A stretch of DNA of 64,000 nt, from positions 1 to 64,000 of the forward strand of contig DUOO01000026.1 of NCBI GenBank assembly GCA_012838795.1, written 5' to 3'. The notes under the pieces are model-generated. The model did no database searches. It saw nothing but the letters and a program-made list of their open reading frames with translations, and had not been told where the DNA came from. Both the position numbers and the translations under genes were made by a program. Positions 27,622 to 39,487 of this stretch are shown one piece after another (the first letter of the stretch is position 1; each line of letters begins with the position of its first letter). This DNA comes from Clostridiaceae bacterium (lineage in GTDB: Bacteria > Bacillota > Clostridia > Saccharofermentanales > DTU023).

Positions 27622-28548
27622 TCAGTCACTTGCATCTTTCATCATGTAAAATGATACATTGACCACAGAAGGTAAACCGTTTATTGTAGTATCTTTACTA
27701 ATATAAATAATACCTGATAAAAACTGCTCTGTATCCAGCCGAATATCTAAATCTAAAGGTTCAATAAAACCTTTATCCTCGAAACCTTCAAAAGCAAATG
27801 CTTCAGATTCTACAGAAAAAGATAATATGTCATTATTTAATTCAGCTTCATATTTGAGTGGCCCCTGGCGTATACCCTCCATAGAAGCTTCTTCGTATTC
27901 TATAATATACTTGACAGGAGTTAATGAAACAGTATACATATTTCCCGATACATGATTTAAAGTCATCGCAAAAACGAATTCTTCGGACCAAATACTGTCC
28001 AATACTCCCGGTTCAGAAATTTCCGAATAAAAATCTACTGTTAAGTATGCTTCCCAATTTCCGGCAATCTGATCCGGAGTTAAACCTCTTTGAGAACCGG
28101 TAGTTGCAGCAGTCGTCGGGGCAGTTGTTGTAGTAGTCCGTGTCGTTCCGGCAGTTGTTGTGGTAGTTGAACGGGATGTGGGCGTTGCAGATGCTGTTTG
28201 ACTTGTTGTTTCAGACGTTGATTCACTTGTGGATTCATTTGTTGTTTCAGCCGTAGATTCATTTGTCGTTTGACCGGTTGAGGGAGTCGTGTCTTCAGTA
28301 CTTATCTCACTCGTCTCATTTTCAGATTGTGAAGTTTCCGGAGTGCTGCCAGAAACCTGTTCTGATGATGTAAAAACTACTTTTTTCCATGATTTGCTTG
28401 CTTTTTCAGATGAATCAGTTTGAGCGTGTTTACTGAATTCTATATCACCGTCTTTTTTACATGATACAGAACACAGTAAGATGAAAACTAACGCTATACA
28501 GATTATTCTTCTCATTACTATTGAAGTTGTTGAACTTTTTCGTTTCAT
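27622..28548 (-). CDS. Lipoprotein with Thr/Ser-rich linker
   Basis: Signal with lipobox-like CSVSC, Thr/Ser/Glu low-complexity segment, C-terminal beta-rich domain. Confidence 0.7.
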   Translation of the reverse strand: MKRKSSTTSIVMRRIICIALVFILLCSVSCKKDGDIEFSKHAQTDSSEKASKSWKKVVFTSSEQVSGSTPETSQSENETSEISTEDTTPSTGQTTNESTAETTNESTSESTSETTSQTASATPTSRSTTTTTAGTTRTTTTTAPTTAATTGSQRGLTPDQIAGNWEAYLTVDFYSEISEPGVLDSIWSEEFVFAMTLNHVSGNMYTVSLTPVKYIIEYEEASMEGIRQGPLKYEAELNNDILSFSVESEAFAFEGFEDKGFIEPLDLDIRLDTEQFLSGIIYISKDTTINGLPSVVNVSFYMMKDASD

Positions 28549-28922
28549 GATTTTTCTCCTTAAAAGACAATTTCTTTACAGCAGCTAAAACTCTTTGTAA
28601 TGATCAACTTTCAGACTCTAACCATATTGCTGATTGCTAAAACCATATTGCTGAAAATACTAAATTAATTATGGTTGTTTTTATTCTATTAGTCTTACCT
28701 ATATAGTTATATTGTAATGTAATAACAGATGTAATAACAGTAAATTCAATTGTATTTAAATTTTAACAATTGCATCAAGATATTTAACATCAAAATATCA
28801 ATTGGCAATTTTTGTCATTGACAATTACAGTAATTTTTTTGCCGATGAATATTAAATTATTATTATTTTTCAATAAGCCAAAAATCAAAATCAATTAATT
28901 TTGATTAATTCCGACTGTTCAT

Positions 28923-31454
28923 TTAATTAGCAACAACATTAACTATTCTGCCCGGAACATAAATGATTTTTCTGACAGTTCTATCGGCAAGCCAAGTTGT
29001 AAATTCCGGCATAGCTTTCAATTGTTCTTCAACCTCAGATCGTTTTGCATCATTGGCCACACTCATACGCCCTTTTAATTGGCCGTTGAATTGGATTGCA
29101 ATTTCTACTTTATCCATAATCAAGGCGTCTTCATCATATTCCGGCCATTTTTCATAGAAAACACTGGTATTTCGATGCCCTGAGATTTCCCATAATTCTT
29201 CACTGAAATGAGGAGCAAACGGAGCCAAAAGTCTTAAATAGTCGGAAACGGTTTGATAGACTAAGTCTAATTTCATGTCATCTTCTTTTACATAGCTCTG
29301 CAAGGCATTCAGCAATTCCATTAAACGCGCAATAGAAGTATTGAATTGGAATTTGTCTGCATCACGTGTAATTTCTTTAATTGTATAGTTTTTGACTCGA
29401 TTTAATTCTTTTTCAGTTTTAGTCAGTTCAGCGTTTTGCCAAGGATCAAAATCCGAATCCGATGCCCACGTATCCAACAGGGATTCATCACGTTGTTTAA
29501 TCTGTTCAACCAGTTCAGATACGAAACGTTCAATTCTTCCCATGTATTTCGTAATTGCAATTAGAGTATCATCATTCCACGGGCCGCCATCAACATAAGA
29601 GAATGCAAATGCCAGGAACAGGCGTAATGTGTCGGAACCGTATTTATTAACGTAGGTATCCGGTGAAATTGTATTGCCTATAGATTTTGACATTTTTCTT
29701 CCATCCGCCCCCAAGATTGTTCCCTGATGGGTCAATGCTTGAAACGGCTCATCAAAATCTAAATATCCCATATCACGCAATGCTTTGGTTATAAATCTGG
29801 AATACAATAGATGCATCGTTGTATGCTCTGCTCCGCCGATATAGTGATCAACCGGACACATTTTATTTACTTTGGTTTTATCAAACATCATTTGATCATT
29901 ATTGTTATCGACAAATCGGAATTGATACCAGGATGAACAAACGAAAGTATCCAAAGTATCCGGATCTCTCTTCGCAGGACCACCGCAGGTTGGGCATTTA
30001 GTATTCATAAAACCTGAATGTTTTGAAAGCGGGGATTCACCATCCGGTGTGAAATCGACATCATATGGAAGTTCGACCGGCAAATCGGTTTCCGGCACGG
30101 GGACTACCCCGCATTGATCACAGTATACAATCGGAATCGGTGTTCCCCAATAACGTTGACGGGAAACCAGCCAATCACGCAAACGATAATTAATTTGTTC
30201 TTCAGCCAAATTATCCATAGCCAATTCAGCAACAATTTCTTTCATTGCTTCTTCAGAAGTCAGTCCGGTATGATCGCCGCTATTGATTAAAATTCCGTAT
30301 TCAACATAAGGCAGTTCAGTACTTTCCGGATTATTCGGATCTGCAATGACCGGGATTACCGGCAAATCGAATTTAGTGCAAAATTCATAATCTCTTTCAT
30401 CGTGGCCCGGAACAACCATAACGCAACCTGTTCCGTAACCTGCAATAACATAATCCGAAGTCCAAATCGGAATTTTTTTATTGTTAATCGGATTGACGGC
30501 ATATGAACCGGTAAACACACCGGTTTTTTCCAAAACAGTTGATGTGCGATCAATATCACTCATCAAAAGAGTTTTCGCTTGATAAGCTTTAATTTCATCT
30601 GCTTGTTCGGGAGTCGTTAATAATTCACAAAGTTCACTTTCCGGTGCAACAACCAGTGCCACTACACCGTAAAGCGTATCTACTCTCGTAGTAAATGTTT
30701 TAAGTTTTAACTGTTCACCGTTCTCATCTGATAAGTCCTGACCATTTTGAATTGCTTTGAAAGTTATTTCAGCACCTTCTGAACGACCGATCCAGTTTTC
30801 CTGATTCTTCTTTGTCGTTTCCGGCCAATCCAAATCAGCTAATTTTTCCAGTAATTCCTCTGCATAATCTGTAATTTTGAAAAACCATTGAGTGAGATTT
30901 TTCTTGGTTACAACCGTGCCGCAGCGTTCACAAGTATGATCTGCCTGTACTTGTTCATTGGCTAAAACCGTATTGCAATGCGGACACCAATTGACCGGTG
31001 CTTTTTTTCGATATGCCAAGCCTTGTTTATACAACTGTAAAAAGAGATATTGGTTCCAACGATAATATTCAGGACGGCAAGTTGCCAATTCATGATCCCA
31101 ATTAAAAAGACCACCCATTGATTTGAGTTGTTCTTCCATTTTAGCAATATTGGATTCCGTACTGTCTTTGGGATGAATACCGGTGTCTATGGCATAATTC
31201 TCTGCAGGTAACCCGAAAGCGTCAAAGCCCATCGGTTGAAAAACTTCATATCCTTGCATTTTTTTCATCCGTGCCCAGCTGTCAGACAAACCGTAGTTAT
31301 ACCAATGGCCTACATGTAAATTTGCTCCTGAAGGATATGAAAACATTTCCAGAACATATAATTTCTGATCAATTCTTGTTTCATCAAATTTCGCAATATT
31401 TATTTCATTCCAACGCCTTTGCCATTTACGATCTATTTCAGTTGAATAATTCAT
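28923..31454 (-). CDS. leuS: Leucyl-tRNA synthetase
   Basis: [23 protein letters not shown] (HIGH region), KMSKSIGN, zinc domain, editing domain. Confidence 0.97.
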   Translation of the reverse strand: MNYSTEIDRKWQRRWNEINIAKFDETRIDQKLYVLEMFSYPSGANLHVGHWYNYGLSDSWARMKKMQGYEVFQPMGFDAFGLPAENYAIDTGIHPKDSTESNIAKMEEQLKSMGGLFNWDHELATCRPEYYRWNQYLFLQLYKQGLAYRKKAPVNWCPHCNTVLANEQVQADHTCERCGTVVTKKNLTQWFFKITDYAEELLEKLADLDWPETTKKNQENWIGRSEGAEITFKAIQNGQDLSDENGEQLKLKTFTTRVDTLYGVVALVVAPESELCELLTTPEQADEIKAYQAKTLLMSDIDRTSTVLEKTGVFTGSYAVNPINNKKIPIWTSDYVIAGYGTGCVMVVPGHDERDYEFCTKFDLPVIPVIADPNNPESTELPYVEYGILINSGDHTGLTSEEAMKEIVAELAMDNLAEEQINYRLRDWLVSRQRYWGTPIPIVYCDQCGVVPVPETDLPVELPYDVDFTPDGESPLSKHSGFMNTKCPTCGGPAKRDPDTLDTFVCSSWYQFRFVDNNNDQMMFDKTKVNKMCPVDHYIGGAEHTTMHLLYSRFITKALRDMGYLDFDEPFQALTHQGTILGADGRKMSKSIGNTISPDTYVNKYGSDTLRLFLAFAFSYVDGGPWNDDTLIAITKYMGRIERFVSELVEQIKQRDESLLDTWASDSDFDPWQNAELTKTEKELNRVKNYTIKEITRDADKFQFNTSIARLMELLNALQSYVKEDDMKLDLVYQTVSDYLRLLAPFAPHFSEELWEISGHRNTSVFYEKWPEYDEDALIMDKVEIAIQFNGQLKGRMSVANDAKRSEVEEQLKAMPEFTTWLADRTVRKIIYVPGRIVNVVAN

Positions 31455-31549
31455 TTAACACCTCATACCGTTTCGGATTATTCATTATATGTTTTCAAAT
31501 TCTAAATACTGTCATACAGAATACATCTAAAGCTGTATTTTTACAACTT

Positions 31550-32371
31550 CTAGACAGTTAACAAATACCTGATTAAAGTTAAGATAATATATTGAGCAGG
31601 ATATGCAAAATAGAAAAAATACTTCTGCCACTTCTTCGGTTTTTGCTCTTCTTCTTTATAAAAACAAAAAGGAACGGAAGCAACCGTTAACCACTGTAAA
31701 GAGTTATATTTGAACACTGAACCGAGATTGAGCAGACTGCCTATTTGGAAAATCAGATTGATAATTATCAATAAGCCGATCCCCAAGATCATAGGATGTT
31801 TAGGTTTTACAGCTAAGACAATATAAAATGCAGTCACTATTAACATGCCATATATCCCATATTCCATATTATATTTGATAATCAGCCAGGAAGAAATCAA
31901 CATAAAAATCAAACCCAGAATTAAACCCAGGATTGGCGGAAGTTCAATTCCGCCCAGATTGACTCGGAAATCGTAAGTAAGATCATTTTCCGGGACACCG
32001 GTTGAACCTACAGGTTGCATTTTTACTAACAGATCATAGCCTGAACTCAGTAATATCTTTAGAGCTATCAAGAAAACCAGACTGCAGCTAAACATAAAAA
32101 CGATATTAATTAAAGAGCGATGAAAACCGAGTAAATCATAACATTTAATTATTACAAATTCAGAAACTGCAGCGGTGAATAATAATCTGATTAAATATTT
32201 CAGCCAATTTCTGCTTTTCGTAAAGCCATAAGCCAATGCGTATGCGAACAGCGGCATTGCCAATCTTCCTAATCCGCGCATTAAGTCATAAATAACCGGT
32301 GGAATCATATCGAATAAAAAAAATCCGATATGATCTATTAACATTAGGATAAAAGCCAGCCATTTTACCAT
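31550..32371 (-). CDS. TraX-family membrane protein
   Basis: MVKWLAFILMLIDHIGFFLF...RGLGRLAMPLFAYALAYGF TraX signature. Confidence 0.85.
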   Translation of the reverse strand: MVKWLAFILMLIDHIGFFLFDMIPPVIYDLMRGLGRLAMPLFAYALAYGFTKSRNWLKYLIRLLFTAAVSEFVIIKCYDLLGFHRSLINIVFMFSCSLVFLIALKILLSSGYDLLVKMQPVGSTGVPENDLTYDFRVNLGGIELPPILGLILGLIFMLISSWLIIKYNMEYGIYGMLIVTAFYIVLAVKPKHPMILGIGLLIIINLIFQIGSLLNLGSVFKYNSLQWLTVASVPFCFYKEEEQKPKKWQKYFFYFAYPAQYIILTLIRYLLTV

Positions 32372-32594
32372 TATTTACAATTCCTTCTTTTTATAAAGCA
32401 GTCTCTTTCAAAGCAAATCAAAATTATATAATTATCTCTATCTTAATCTTATTATTTATACATCCGTCTTCGGGCAGACAAATGTTCAAATGTCATTGTT
32501 AAATTATATTGATTCTTGTTCATCAAGTCGAATATAAAAATTCTCTGTGTTGAATAAAAACCTGTAGCTGATTATTTATTCTGAATAATCGTTG

Positions 32595-33602
32595 TTAATA
32601 GTTAGCTCTTAAATAAAATACCAACAAACCAAAACCCATAATTATTGTCATCGCACCCAAGCAAAGCGTTTCAACAAATTGCAAGAAAGACAAATTAATC
32701 GGCCGATACTTTGCATGTGTTGTTTGTTCTTGATTTGACATTGTTAATCTGTTGTTTTCATCGGAAACCGGATCATAATTTCGTTCGGAAGGTTCAAAAT
32801 TATTTGGGTTTTTCACAGAATTAGTTTTTTGCAATACATATTTTTCAGAGGAAAATATTTGATTAAAGTTTAGATATTCATCCTTAAACTCCTTTTTCTC
32901 ATTTTCGGAACCTCGGCAAAATAAAAACAAACAACGCATCAGTGCGATGGTTAGCAAATGAGGCAGTCGCAGAATTTGATCAATTATTTTATTTTGCAGT
33001 TTGAACTCCCGGTACTGAATGATAAATATTAAATAAAAGAAAGTAAACGGCCAAAATCCGTAAAGCAAAACAATCAGAGGTATTAACCAGTAGAGTGTAA
33101 CTTGCATCAAATAATTGTTCAAAGTTATCTTGAACAATTGACGGATCGGGGCAGATTCCTGCTCACCATCCAGATTAACGCGTAATCGGGCCAATCCTGC
33201 CATAGTTCCCTCTTTTCGGAAAAGATCTCTTGCCTGCATTAACGGTTGCACATAACGTCTGATCGGAAAAGCCTGCCAGGCAAACATTACCTGAACGATT
33301 AATGCCAAGGGTATCGCAATCAAACAGCTTAAATCAAATATAAGATCAATGAAACCGGCAATTAAAACTGAAATTATCAATATCCAAAAATAAGTAAATC
33401 CTAACGGATAGGCAAGATAGACTTTTCTCAAACCGGAATTATTAAAAATAATAAATTTACTCTGTCGTGCAAAATTCAAGATACTAATCTGATCAGATTC
33501 AATCATTAAAGCTAATATTAAACCGATCATCAGAACGAAAGGTAAACTTTGTTTCGGAAACAGATAATTAAAAACTTGCCAAAATTCCAGAATATTATTC
33601 AT
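32595..33602 (-). CDS. Uncharacterised membrane protein
   Basis: Multi-TM, 335 aa; start overlaps stop of the upstream precorrin-2 dehydrogenase-like gene. Confidence 0.6.
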   Translation of the reverse strand: MNNILEFWQVFNYLFPKQSLPFVLMIGLILALMIESDQISILNFARQSKFIIFNNSGLRKVYLAYPLGFTYFWILIISVLIAGFIDLIFDLSCLIAIPLALIVQVMFAWQAFPIRRYVQPLMQARDLFRKEGTMAGLARLRVNLDGEQESAPIRQLFKITLNNYLMQVTLYWLIPLIVLLYGFWPFTFFYLIFIIQYREFKLQNKIIDQILRLPHLLTIALMRCLFLFCRGSENEKKEFKDEYLNFNQIFSSEKYVLQKTNSVKNPNNFEPSERNYDPVSDENNRLTMSNQEQTTHAKYRPINLSFLQFVETLCLGAMTIIMGFGLLVFYLRANY

Positions 33603-34300
33603 TAATCCATCAAAGAACGTTCACCAGCCAACTCAATCAATAAATCATCTTGGGCCTGTAAATTATCATAGTAAGCTTTTGTTACTTGTAAGGCTTTTTC
33701 AAAGTCACCTTCCGATTTAATGATCTCTTCTGCTAAACGTCTGAAGAAAATTCTCTTCTCAGGTTTGTTGAGCTGACCTGCTTCATCACCGCAGGCATAA
33801 TCAGAATAGGCTTTTACCGAATCCAGCCATGTTTTTTCAAAATATTTACCGAATCTGTCTTGCAGATGTTTTGTAAGAACAGGATATCCTTTTGCTATCA
33901 CTGCAAATTCAATCGGTTCTTCCGAATAATTATCCGCTATAATAACTTCACTATTTGATTCACCCGGATTTGCACTTAAGACATTGTTTCTGATACAAAT
34001 ATCACAAATTGCCTGATTTGTTTCCGAATCCGCAAGAGTAGTAATTACGATAAACGGTTTTACTCTGGCAGAACAGTAATGATCTGCCACTTCCGGTGTG
34101 AATTCCGCCTGTAAAAGATTGAGTTGTTTGGGATATTGTTTGCTCAGTGATGAAAAATCTTCGGCAAACTCTTCACTCCACACCGTTACCAAGGCACCGT
34201 CTGCCATCAATGATGAACTGATTTGTGCCGCTGATTTATTGCCGCCGATCACAAAACATGATTTATTTTTTAAATTGATGAAAAAAGATCTATATTGCAT
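33602..34300 (-). CDS. Precorrin-2 dehydrogenase / siroheme synthase N-domain-like protein
   Basis: MQYRSFFINLKNKSCFVIGGNKSAAQISSSLMADGALVTVWSEEF and ITTLADSETNQAICDICIRNNVLSANPGE; CysG-N/Met8 fold pattern. Confidence 0.85.
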   Translation of the reverse strand: MQYRSFFINLKNKSCFVIGGNKSAAQISSSLMADGALVTVWSEEFAEDFSSLSKQYPKQLNLLQAEFTPEVADHYCSARVKPFIVITTLADSETNQAICDICIRNNVLSANPGESNSEVIIADNYSEEPIEFAVIAKGYPVLTKHLQDRFGKYFEKTWLDSVKAYSDYACGDEAGQLNKPEKRIFFRRLAEEIIKSEGDFEKALQVTKAYYDNLQAQDDLLIELAGERSLMD

Positions 34301-34380
34301 CCGTTATCTCCTTTAGATCTGAAATCCGATGTCATTATGATGTTAATAGTTTAGCCATTCACTCTGATTGATTCAAGTAA

Positions 34381-35232
34381 CTAAGCAATTAAACTGAAAT
34401 AAAGCAGAACTAATCCACCAAGTATAACGCGATAATAACCGAATACTTTGAAATCATTTTTCCGAATATAATTCATCAAAAAATTGATAATTAAATAAGA
34501 TACGGCAAAAGCCACCATCATTCCTACCAGAAGTGTTGTCCATTCGACTGCACCCATCAGACTGTAATCCATTTTGAACATTTTCAAAGCTGATGCGCCA
34601 AACATAACCGGAATTGCCAGATAAAAAGTAAATTCAGCAGCCAGAGTTCTTGATAAACCTATTAAAATACCGCCGAGTATAGTTGCACCTGATCTTGATG
34701 TCCCCGGGAATACTGCGGCAATTAATTGAAACACGCCGATAATCAAAGCAATTTTATAAGTGATTTGATCTGAACGCACTATCTTAGGATGACGTTTTTT
34801 ATTGTAATTTTCAATGATAATGAATGCTATACCAACCAGAATCAGCATAATTGCAACCGTCGTATAATTGTAGAAAAGAGCATCTATTTGTTCATCGAAC
34901 AACAGACCGACTATACCTGCAGGAACACACCCGACCAGAATTTTCAGCCATAAATCAATAATTGATTTATCGACGGTGATTTGCTTTTTCCCTGTATGAG
35001 GATTAAGTTTTCGGGGAAAAGGCCAGATGTTTTGCCAAAATAAAAGTACAACGGCAATAATTGCCCCCAATTGGATGACGACAATAAATAACGATTTAAA
35101 TTGTTCTGAAAGATTTAAGGTGACAAATTCATCCAGGAGAATCATATGACCTGTACTGCTAACCGGCAACCATTCTGTAATCCCCTCAATAATTCCGAAT
35201 AAAACTGCTTTGAAAACTTCTATCCACTGCAT
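34381..35232 (-). CDS. uppP: Undecaprenyl-diphosphatase
   Basis: IIEGITEWLPVSSTGHMIL and PGTSRSGATI motifs. Confidence 0.96.
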   Translation of the reverse strand: MQWIEVFKAVLFGIIEGITEWLPVSSTGHMILLDEFVTLNLSEQFKSLFIVVIQLGAIIAVVLLFWQNIWPFPRKLNPHTGKKQITVDKSIIDLWLKILVGCVPAGIVGLLFDEQIDALFYNYTTVAIMLILVGIAFIIIENYNKKRHPKIVRSDQITYKIALIIGVFQLIAAVFPGTSRSGATILGGILIGLSRTLAAEFTFYLAIPVMFGASALKMFKMDYSLMGAVEWTTLLVGMMVAFAVSYLIINFLMNYIRKNDFKVFGYYRVILGGLVLLYFSLIA

Positions 35233-35317
35233 ATTATAACCTCGTTAATTTATCAGCATCTGATTTTTTAATTATTTGATTGTTATATTTCAAACTAGAG
35301 CCGCATATTGTATCTAC

Positions 35318-35782
35318 CTACTTTATAAAAATTCTCATTAACAACCAACCAAGAATAACACCGATGATATTTAACAAATAATCGTCAATATCCAGAATCC
35401 CCCACACTGTAATCAATTGAACAAACTCTATCAAAAGAATAATTAAACTTCCGGATAAAAAAGTAATTAAAAAACTTTTTCGGTTCGGCCAAAACAACTG
35501 TACAAAAATTCCGAAAGGCATAAATATCAAAATGTTTCCCAAAACATTCAGCAAAGATGTCAAATTGCGATTATTCAGAAATGATTTAATGAACAATTTG
35601 ATCGTATTAAAAGGAATTAAGTTGAAATTGCTCGGTTTCTTATTTGTTATTTGGTGAATGGCAGTATAATCATGAGGCGAAAATCCGGGATCTGCTTTAA
35701 ACAATAAGATATAGACCAATGCCGCAAGATATACAATAAACAATACACCAGCAATTATTTTATGGTTTTTCTTCTTTAACAT
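35318..35782 (-). CDS. VanZ-family protein
   Basis: NLIPFNTIK..., NILIFMPFGIFV, ELVQ-like EFVQLIT...DIDDYLLNIIGVILGW. Confidence 0.9.
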   Translation of the reverse strand: MLKKKNHKIIAGVLFIVYLAALVYILLFKADPGFSPHDYTAIHQITNKKPSNFNLIPFNTIKLFIKSFLNNRNLTSLLNVLGNILIFMPFGIFVQLFWPNRKSFLITFLSGSLIILLIEFVQLITVWGILDIDDYLLNIIGVILGWLLMRIFIK

Positions 35783-35917
35783 CGGTCTATTATAACATTA
35801 ATTTATTTTACTTGATAACAACGAATATTTAACTTGTCTTAAATTTTATCTCCGTTTCATTTGTTTTTTGACTTTTATTTTCATGTTGTCAGTTTATAAC
35901 ATCGTTTTATATACCTT

Positions 35918-37093
35918 TTATATACCTTCCTTTAATTTCATTCTGCGTAAGACAAAAGTCAATAAAATGAAAACGGCTGCCATCATTAACATTACAAGCA
36001 TATTTTGCAGTATATAACCGTAGTCAATTTGGTTGAGCATGTTTGCTTGTACATGAGCAGCATTGCTGACATCCCAATAGGTTGGAGTGATACTTGAAAT
36101 TTTTAATAAAATCTCATTCAGAAAATCACGGGTGATAAAGATGCCGGTTGTAAAGGAAATTGATAGTCCCACAACATTTCCCAGAAAAGAACTGCTGTCT
36201 TTTTTGGGGTAAAGATGACAAACAAACAATACTAAAGCAGTTATCGCAATCAGATGAACAAAATTAGAAACAATCAAAATTCGGCTTACATTAATAGTCA
36301 GATTTTCAAATCCGCTGAATATCAGTACTACCGTCATCAGTAGCAACCAGATAACGAACATCACAGAAAATGCTGCCAGAAAGAGTTCTTTAGTCCGTTT
36401 ACCTTCCGGATAACCGCTAACCAATTCACGTTTTTTAATCAGCGGGTCTTCCATTACCAAAAAGGAATATCCAATTATCGAAAAGCCCAATACGATTATT
36501 ACATAATTAATTTGACTTACAAGGTAAGAAAAAATCTTATAACTTTCACTTTGTTGTTTTTCCTGAGAAGCAACCTTCACTGAAGGCGTCATAATTTGGT
36601 CAACTTCTGAAATAATTCCGGGAATTTTATCGGCAGGTATATTATTGTCATAAAGAATCCTGTATTGATTCCAAATATTCAAATAGTTGTTGATTTTATT
36701 TTCAAAAGTCATTGCAACTTGTCGATTAAGCATTGAATTCGTTTGTAAATCCAGTGAATTCGGGTCTTTGGCAAAAGTTTCCGAGAAATCCCGGGGTATT
36801 ATTACCAGATAGTCCAAACTTTCATCATAAAATTTGTCTGCTATCACATCACGATCGTCCGGTACTTCCACCTGATGATTATCTTGCAGGAGATATTTTT
36901 TGAAATGAGCTGAAAATTCCGATTGTTCATGATCGATGACAGCGACAGCTGCTTCATTCATTGTAAAATCACCGTTGTGGGCAGCAACTTGATTGCCGAC
37001 AATTGAGATTATCAAAATCATGATCATGATATACATGATTGCCATACCCTTGTGTTTATTTATTATCTGCAAAAATAATTTAAATACTTTCAT
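35918..37093 (-). CDS. ABC-2 type transporter permease
   Basis: N-terminal TM, large extracytoplasmic domain, C-terminal TM bundle; overlaps next permease gene by 14 nt. Confidence 0.85.
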   Translation of the reverse strand: MKVFKLFLQIINKHKGMAIMYIMIMILIISIVGNQVAAHNGDFTMNEAAVAVIDHEQSEFSAHFKKYLLQDNHQVEVPDDRDVIADKFYDESLDYLVIIPRDFSETFAKDPNSLDLQTNSMLNRQVAMTFENKINNYLNIWNQYRILYDNNIPADKIPGIISEVDQIMTPSVKVASQEKQQSESYKIFSYLVSQINYVIIVLGFSIIGYSFLVMEDPLIKKRELVSGYPEGKRTKELFLAAFSVMFVIWLLLMTVVLIFSGFENLTINVSRILIVSNFVHLIAITALVLFVCHLYPKKDSSSFLGNVVGLSISFTTGIFITRDFLNEILLKISSITPTYWDVSNAAHVQANMLNQIDYGYILQNMLVMLMMAAVFILLTFVLRRMKLKEGI

Positions 37094-38342
37094 AGCTGTT
37101 TCTCCTTAATCCGAAAATGGTTACAATAAGCATTATGCCGATTATTATCAAAAGACTGACGATCTGTTGATTAAATCTGGTAAAAGTCGTATCGGAATAA
37201 AGCATGTATAATCCTTTAGAAATGATGCCGATCGGATTCATTTCATTAAACCATGGGATATACTGAGCAATAATTCGCGGCATTCCGTTATACATCATGC
37301 CGGATGCAAAACCGAATACTAACGGTAAAGCAATCGATATACCGATTTTCAAACCGGTATTGAAATTAAATAGTGCACCTATTGCGGTTCCGGTCAGTAC
37401 AGCACTAGTTGTACCAAGTAATAACAATACTATGATTTGCAGATAGTTATTACCTAAATTCACGCCGAGTAAATTTACATACAAATAAATCACCAAAGTG
37501 AAAATGCAATGAATAATCCAGCGCGGAATAAAAACTGCAAAAAACATTTTTGTTTTAGAAATTGGTGTTGCTGAATTTCTAAGTCCAACTCCGGTTTGAT
37601 TAGCCGTTATTTCGGCTAAAGTTGAAACTCCTGTATTAAGCGGATAGAATGCGATATAGGCCATACAAGCAAAAAAGTAGATCAGAAGAGGGCTGGTTGA
37701 AAATTCCGTTGATTCCGACTCATCAGAAAACAAATCAACTGTTTCCTCATGCTTTGCCAGAATATCCATTTTTGTCTGTTTCATGATCTCATTAAATTCT
37801 TGTTCACTTAGCTGAGAACCGGCAAAACTTTCCAAATCCGAGAATTTTTCATCGGCATATCGGTCACCGATCATAGTTGTTGTCTTGCGTATACTCTCAT
37901 ATGATTCCAGAAATTGATCCAGCAAACTGGATTTGACTTTGCTTAAATTATTGTAAGCCTGTATTTCAACCGGATTTCCTGCCTTGACAATAGCTTGTAC
38001 AGCTTGATCTGCCAGCAATTGCTCCGCATTTTCAACATCAGTTAACTGATACTTTATAAACACATCATCTGACGATGTTTCTTCCGACTTAGTCTGCTCT
38101 GCAATGCCTTCCTCACCGAAATTTCCTAAGAATTCGGCTATATTATCCGCTTCCTGCTGATCAGTATCAATGATGGCAATTTTAATCGGATCTTTCGAAA
38201 ACTCAACAGTCGGATTTGATAAATTTCCCAAAGCCAGAAAAAACACTGAAATAAAAACAAAAGGAAAAATAAAATTCCACATCATATTAGCTTTATTATA
38301 AAAATATATTTTAAATGAATATTTTAATAAATGTCTAAACAT
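37080..38342 (-). CDS. ABC-2 type transporter permease
   Basis: Same architecture; overlaps ATPase gene by 8 nt. Confidence 0.85.
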   Translation of the reverse strand: MFRHLLKYSFKIYFYNKANMMWNFIFPFVFISVFFLALGNLSNPTVEFSKDPIKIAIIDTDQQEADNIAEFLGNFGEEGIAEQTKSEETSSDDVFIKYQLTDVENAEQLLADQAVQAIVKAGNPVEIQAYNNLSKVKSSLLDQFLESYESIRKTTTMIGDRYADEKFSDLESFAGSQLSEQEFNEIMKQTKMDILAKHEETVDLFSDESESTEFSTSPLLIYFFACMAYIAFYPLNTGVSTLAEITANQTGVGLRNSATPISKTKMFFAVFIPRWIIHCIFTLVIYLYVNLLGVNLGNNYLQIIVLLLLGTTSAVLTGTAIGALFNFNTGLKIGISIALPLVFGFASGMMYNGMPRIIAQYIPWFNEMNPIGIISKGLYMLYSDTTFTRFNQQIVSLLIIIGIMLIVTIFGLRRNSYESI

Positions 38343-39291
38343 TGTCCTTTAACTCCTTCCCGGTAATTTCTAAGAAGACATCATTCAGGGTGGGCTTTTT
38401 ACTTGAAACTGAAATCGGTGTTAAGCTATTTTCTTCAAACAGATGCAGAATTCCTAAAAGACCGATTCCGCCTTGTTTGGTTTTAATGCTTAATCTGCCG
38501 TCTTGATAATCCAGATGAGAAATATCCGAATTATCATTTAATTCTTGTAAGATATGATTGGGCATACCGTATATTTCAAGTTCAATGTTCTCATCCAAGG
38601 CAGACATGGCGATTATTTCTGCACTGGTGCCGGTAACCAAAACACTGCCTTTATCCAGAATCGATAATCTGTCACATAGAATCTCGACTTCTTCCATATA
38701 GTGTGTCGTATAAACAATAGTCGACCCTTGGGCTCGTAATTCCTTAACACCCTCCAAAATCCGATTACGTGACTGGGGATCTACCGCTACAGTCGGCTCA
38801 TCTAAAAAAATCAATTTCGGTTTATGAGCGATCCCGCAGGCTAAATTCAATCTGCGTAACAAACCGCCGGATAATTTTGAAGGATTAAATTTAACAAAAT
38901 CATTCAAACCGGCAAATTCTATCGCTTCTTCAACCAATGCCTGACGCTCCGCTTTATCTTTAATATATAAACCGCAAAAATAATCAATATTGCCGTATAC
39001 TGTTAATTCTTCATATACAGTAGGTTCCTGCGGCACCAAACCTATTTGTTGTTTTATATTATATGCAGTCGGCTTCATTTTTTGACCGAATATCTCAACT
39101 TCTCCTTGATCGTACTTTAACAAGGACAAAATACTGTTGATCAAGGTAGATTTACCGGATCCGTTCGGTCCCAATAAACCGAAAATCTCACCTTCATAAA
39201 TTTCCAAGCTCAAATGGTCTATTGCTACTAATTCTTTATAGCGTTTTACCAAATTGTTAACTTTTACCGCTACTTTTCGATTTGTTTTCAT
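38335..39291 (-). CDS. ABC transporter ATP-binding protein
   Basis: GPNGSGKST, LSGGLLRRLNLA, LIFLDEPTVAVD. Confidence 0.95.
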   Translation of the reverse strand: MKTNRKVAVKVNNLVKRYKELVAIDHLSLEIYEGEIFGLLGPNGSGKSTLINSILSLLKYDQGEVEIFGQKMKPTAYNIKQQIGLVPQEPTVYEELTVYGNIDYFCGLYIKDKAERQALVEEAIEFAGLNDFVKFNPSKLSGGLLRRLNLACGIAHKPKLIFLDEPTVAVDPQSRNRILEGVKELRAQGSTIVYTTHYMEEVEILCDRLSILDKGSVLVTGTSAEIIAMSALDENIELEIYGMPNHILQELNDNSDISHLDYQDGRLSIKTKQGGIGLLGILHLFEENSLTPISVSSKKPTLNDVFLEITGKELKDNV

Positions 39292-39487
39292 TTATTCACC
39301 TCATCACTTTGTTATTCGCTTAAATTTGTTATGATATTAACAACGAATCCGTGCATGATCAGACTTATTCCTTATTCAGAATTCGTTCAATCAGATTTAG
39401 CTCGAATTCTAATACAGCTTAAAACATGTGAACAGAATATAACATTGAAAATTGTCACCATCTGAAATGACAAATGTCATCGACTAA

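Noticed and set aside
28080-28310. Repetitive-looking tract in the lipoprotein gene
   Set aside because: Thr/Ser codon low complexity encoding a linker; no regular repeat-spacer pattern, so not CRISPR.
28620-28654. Short direct repeat aaccatattgctga x2
   Set aside because: Only two copies in an AT-rich intergenic gap; likely chance or minor duplication.
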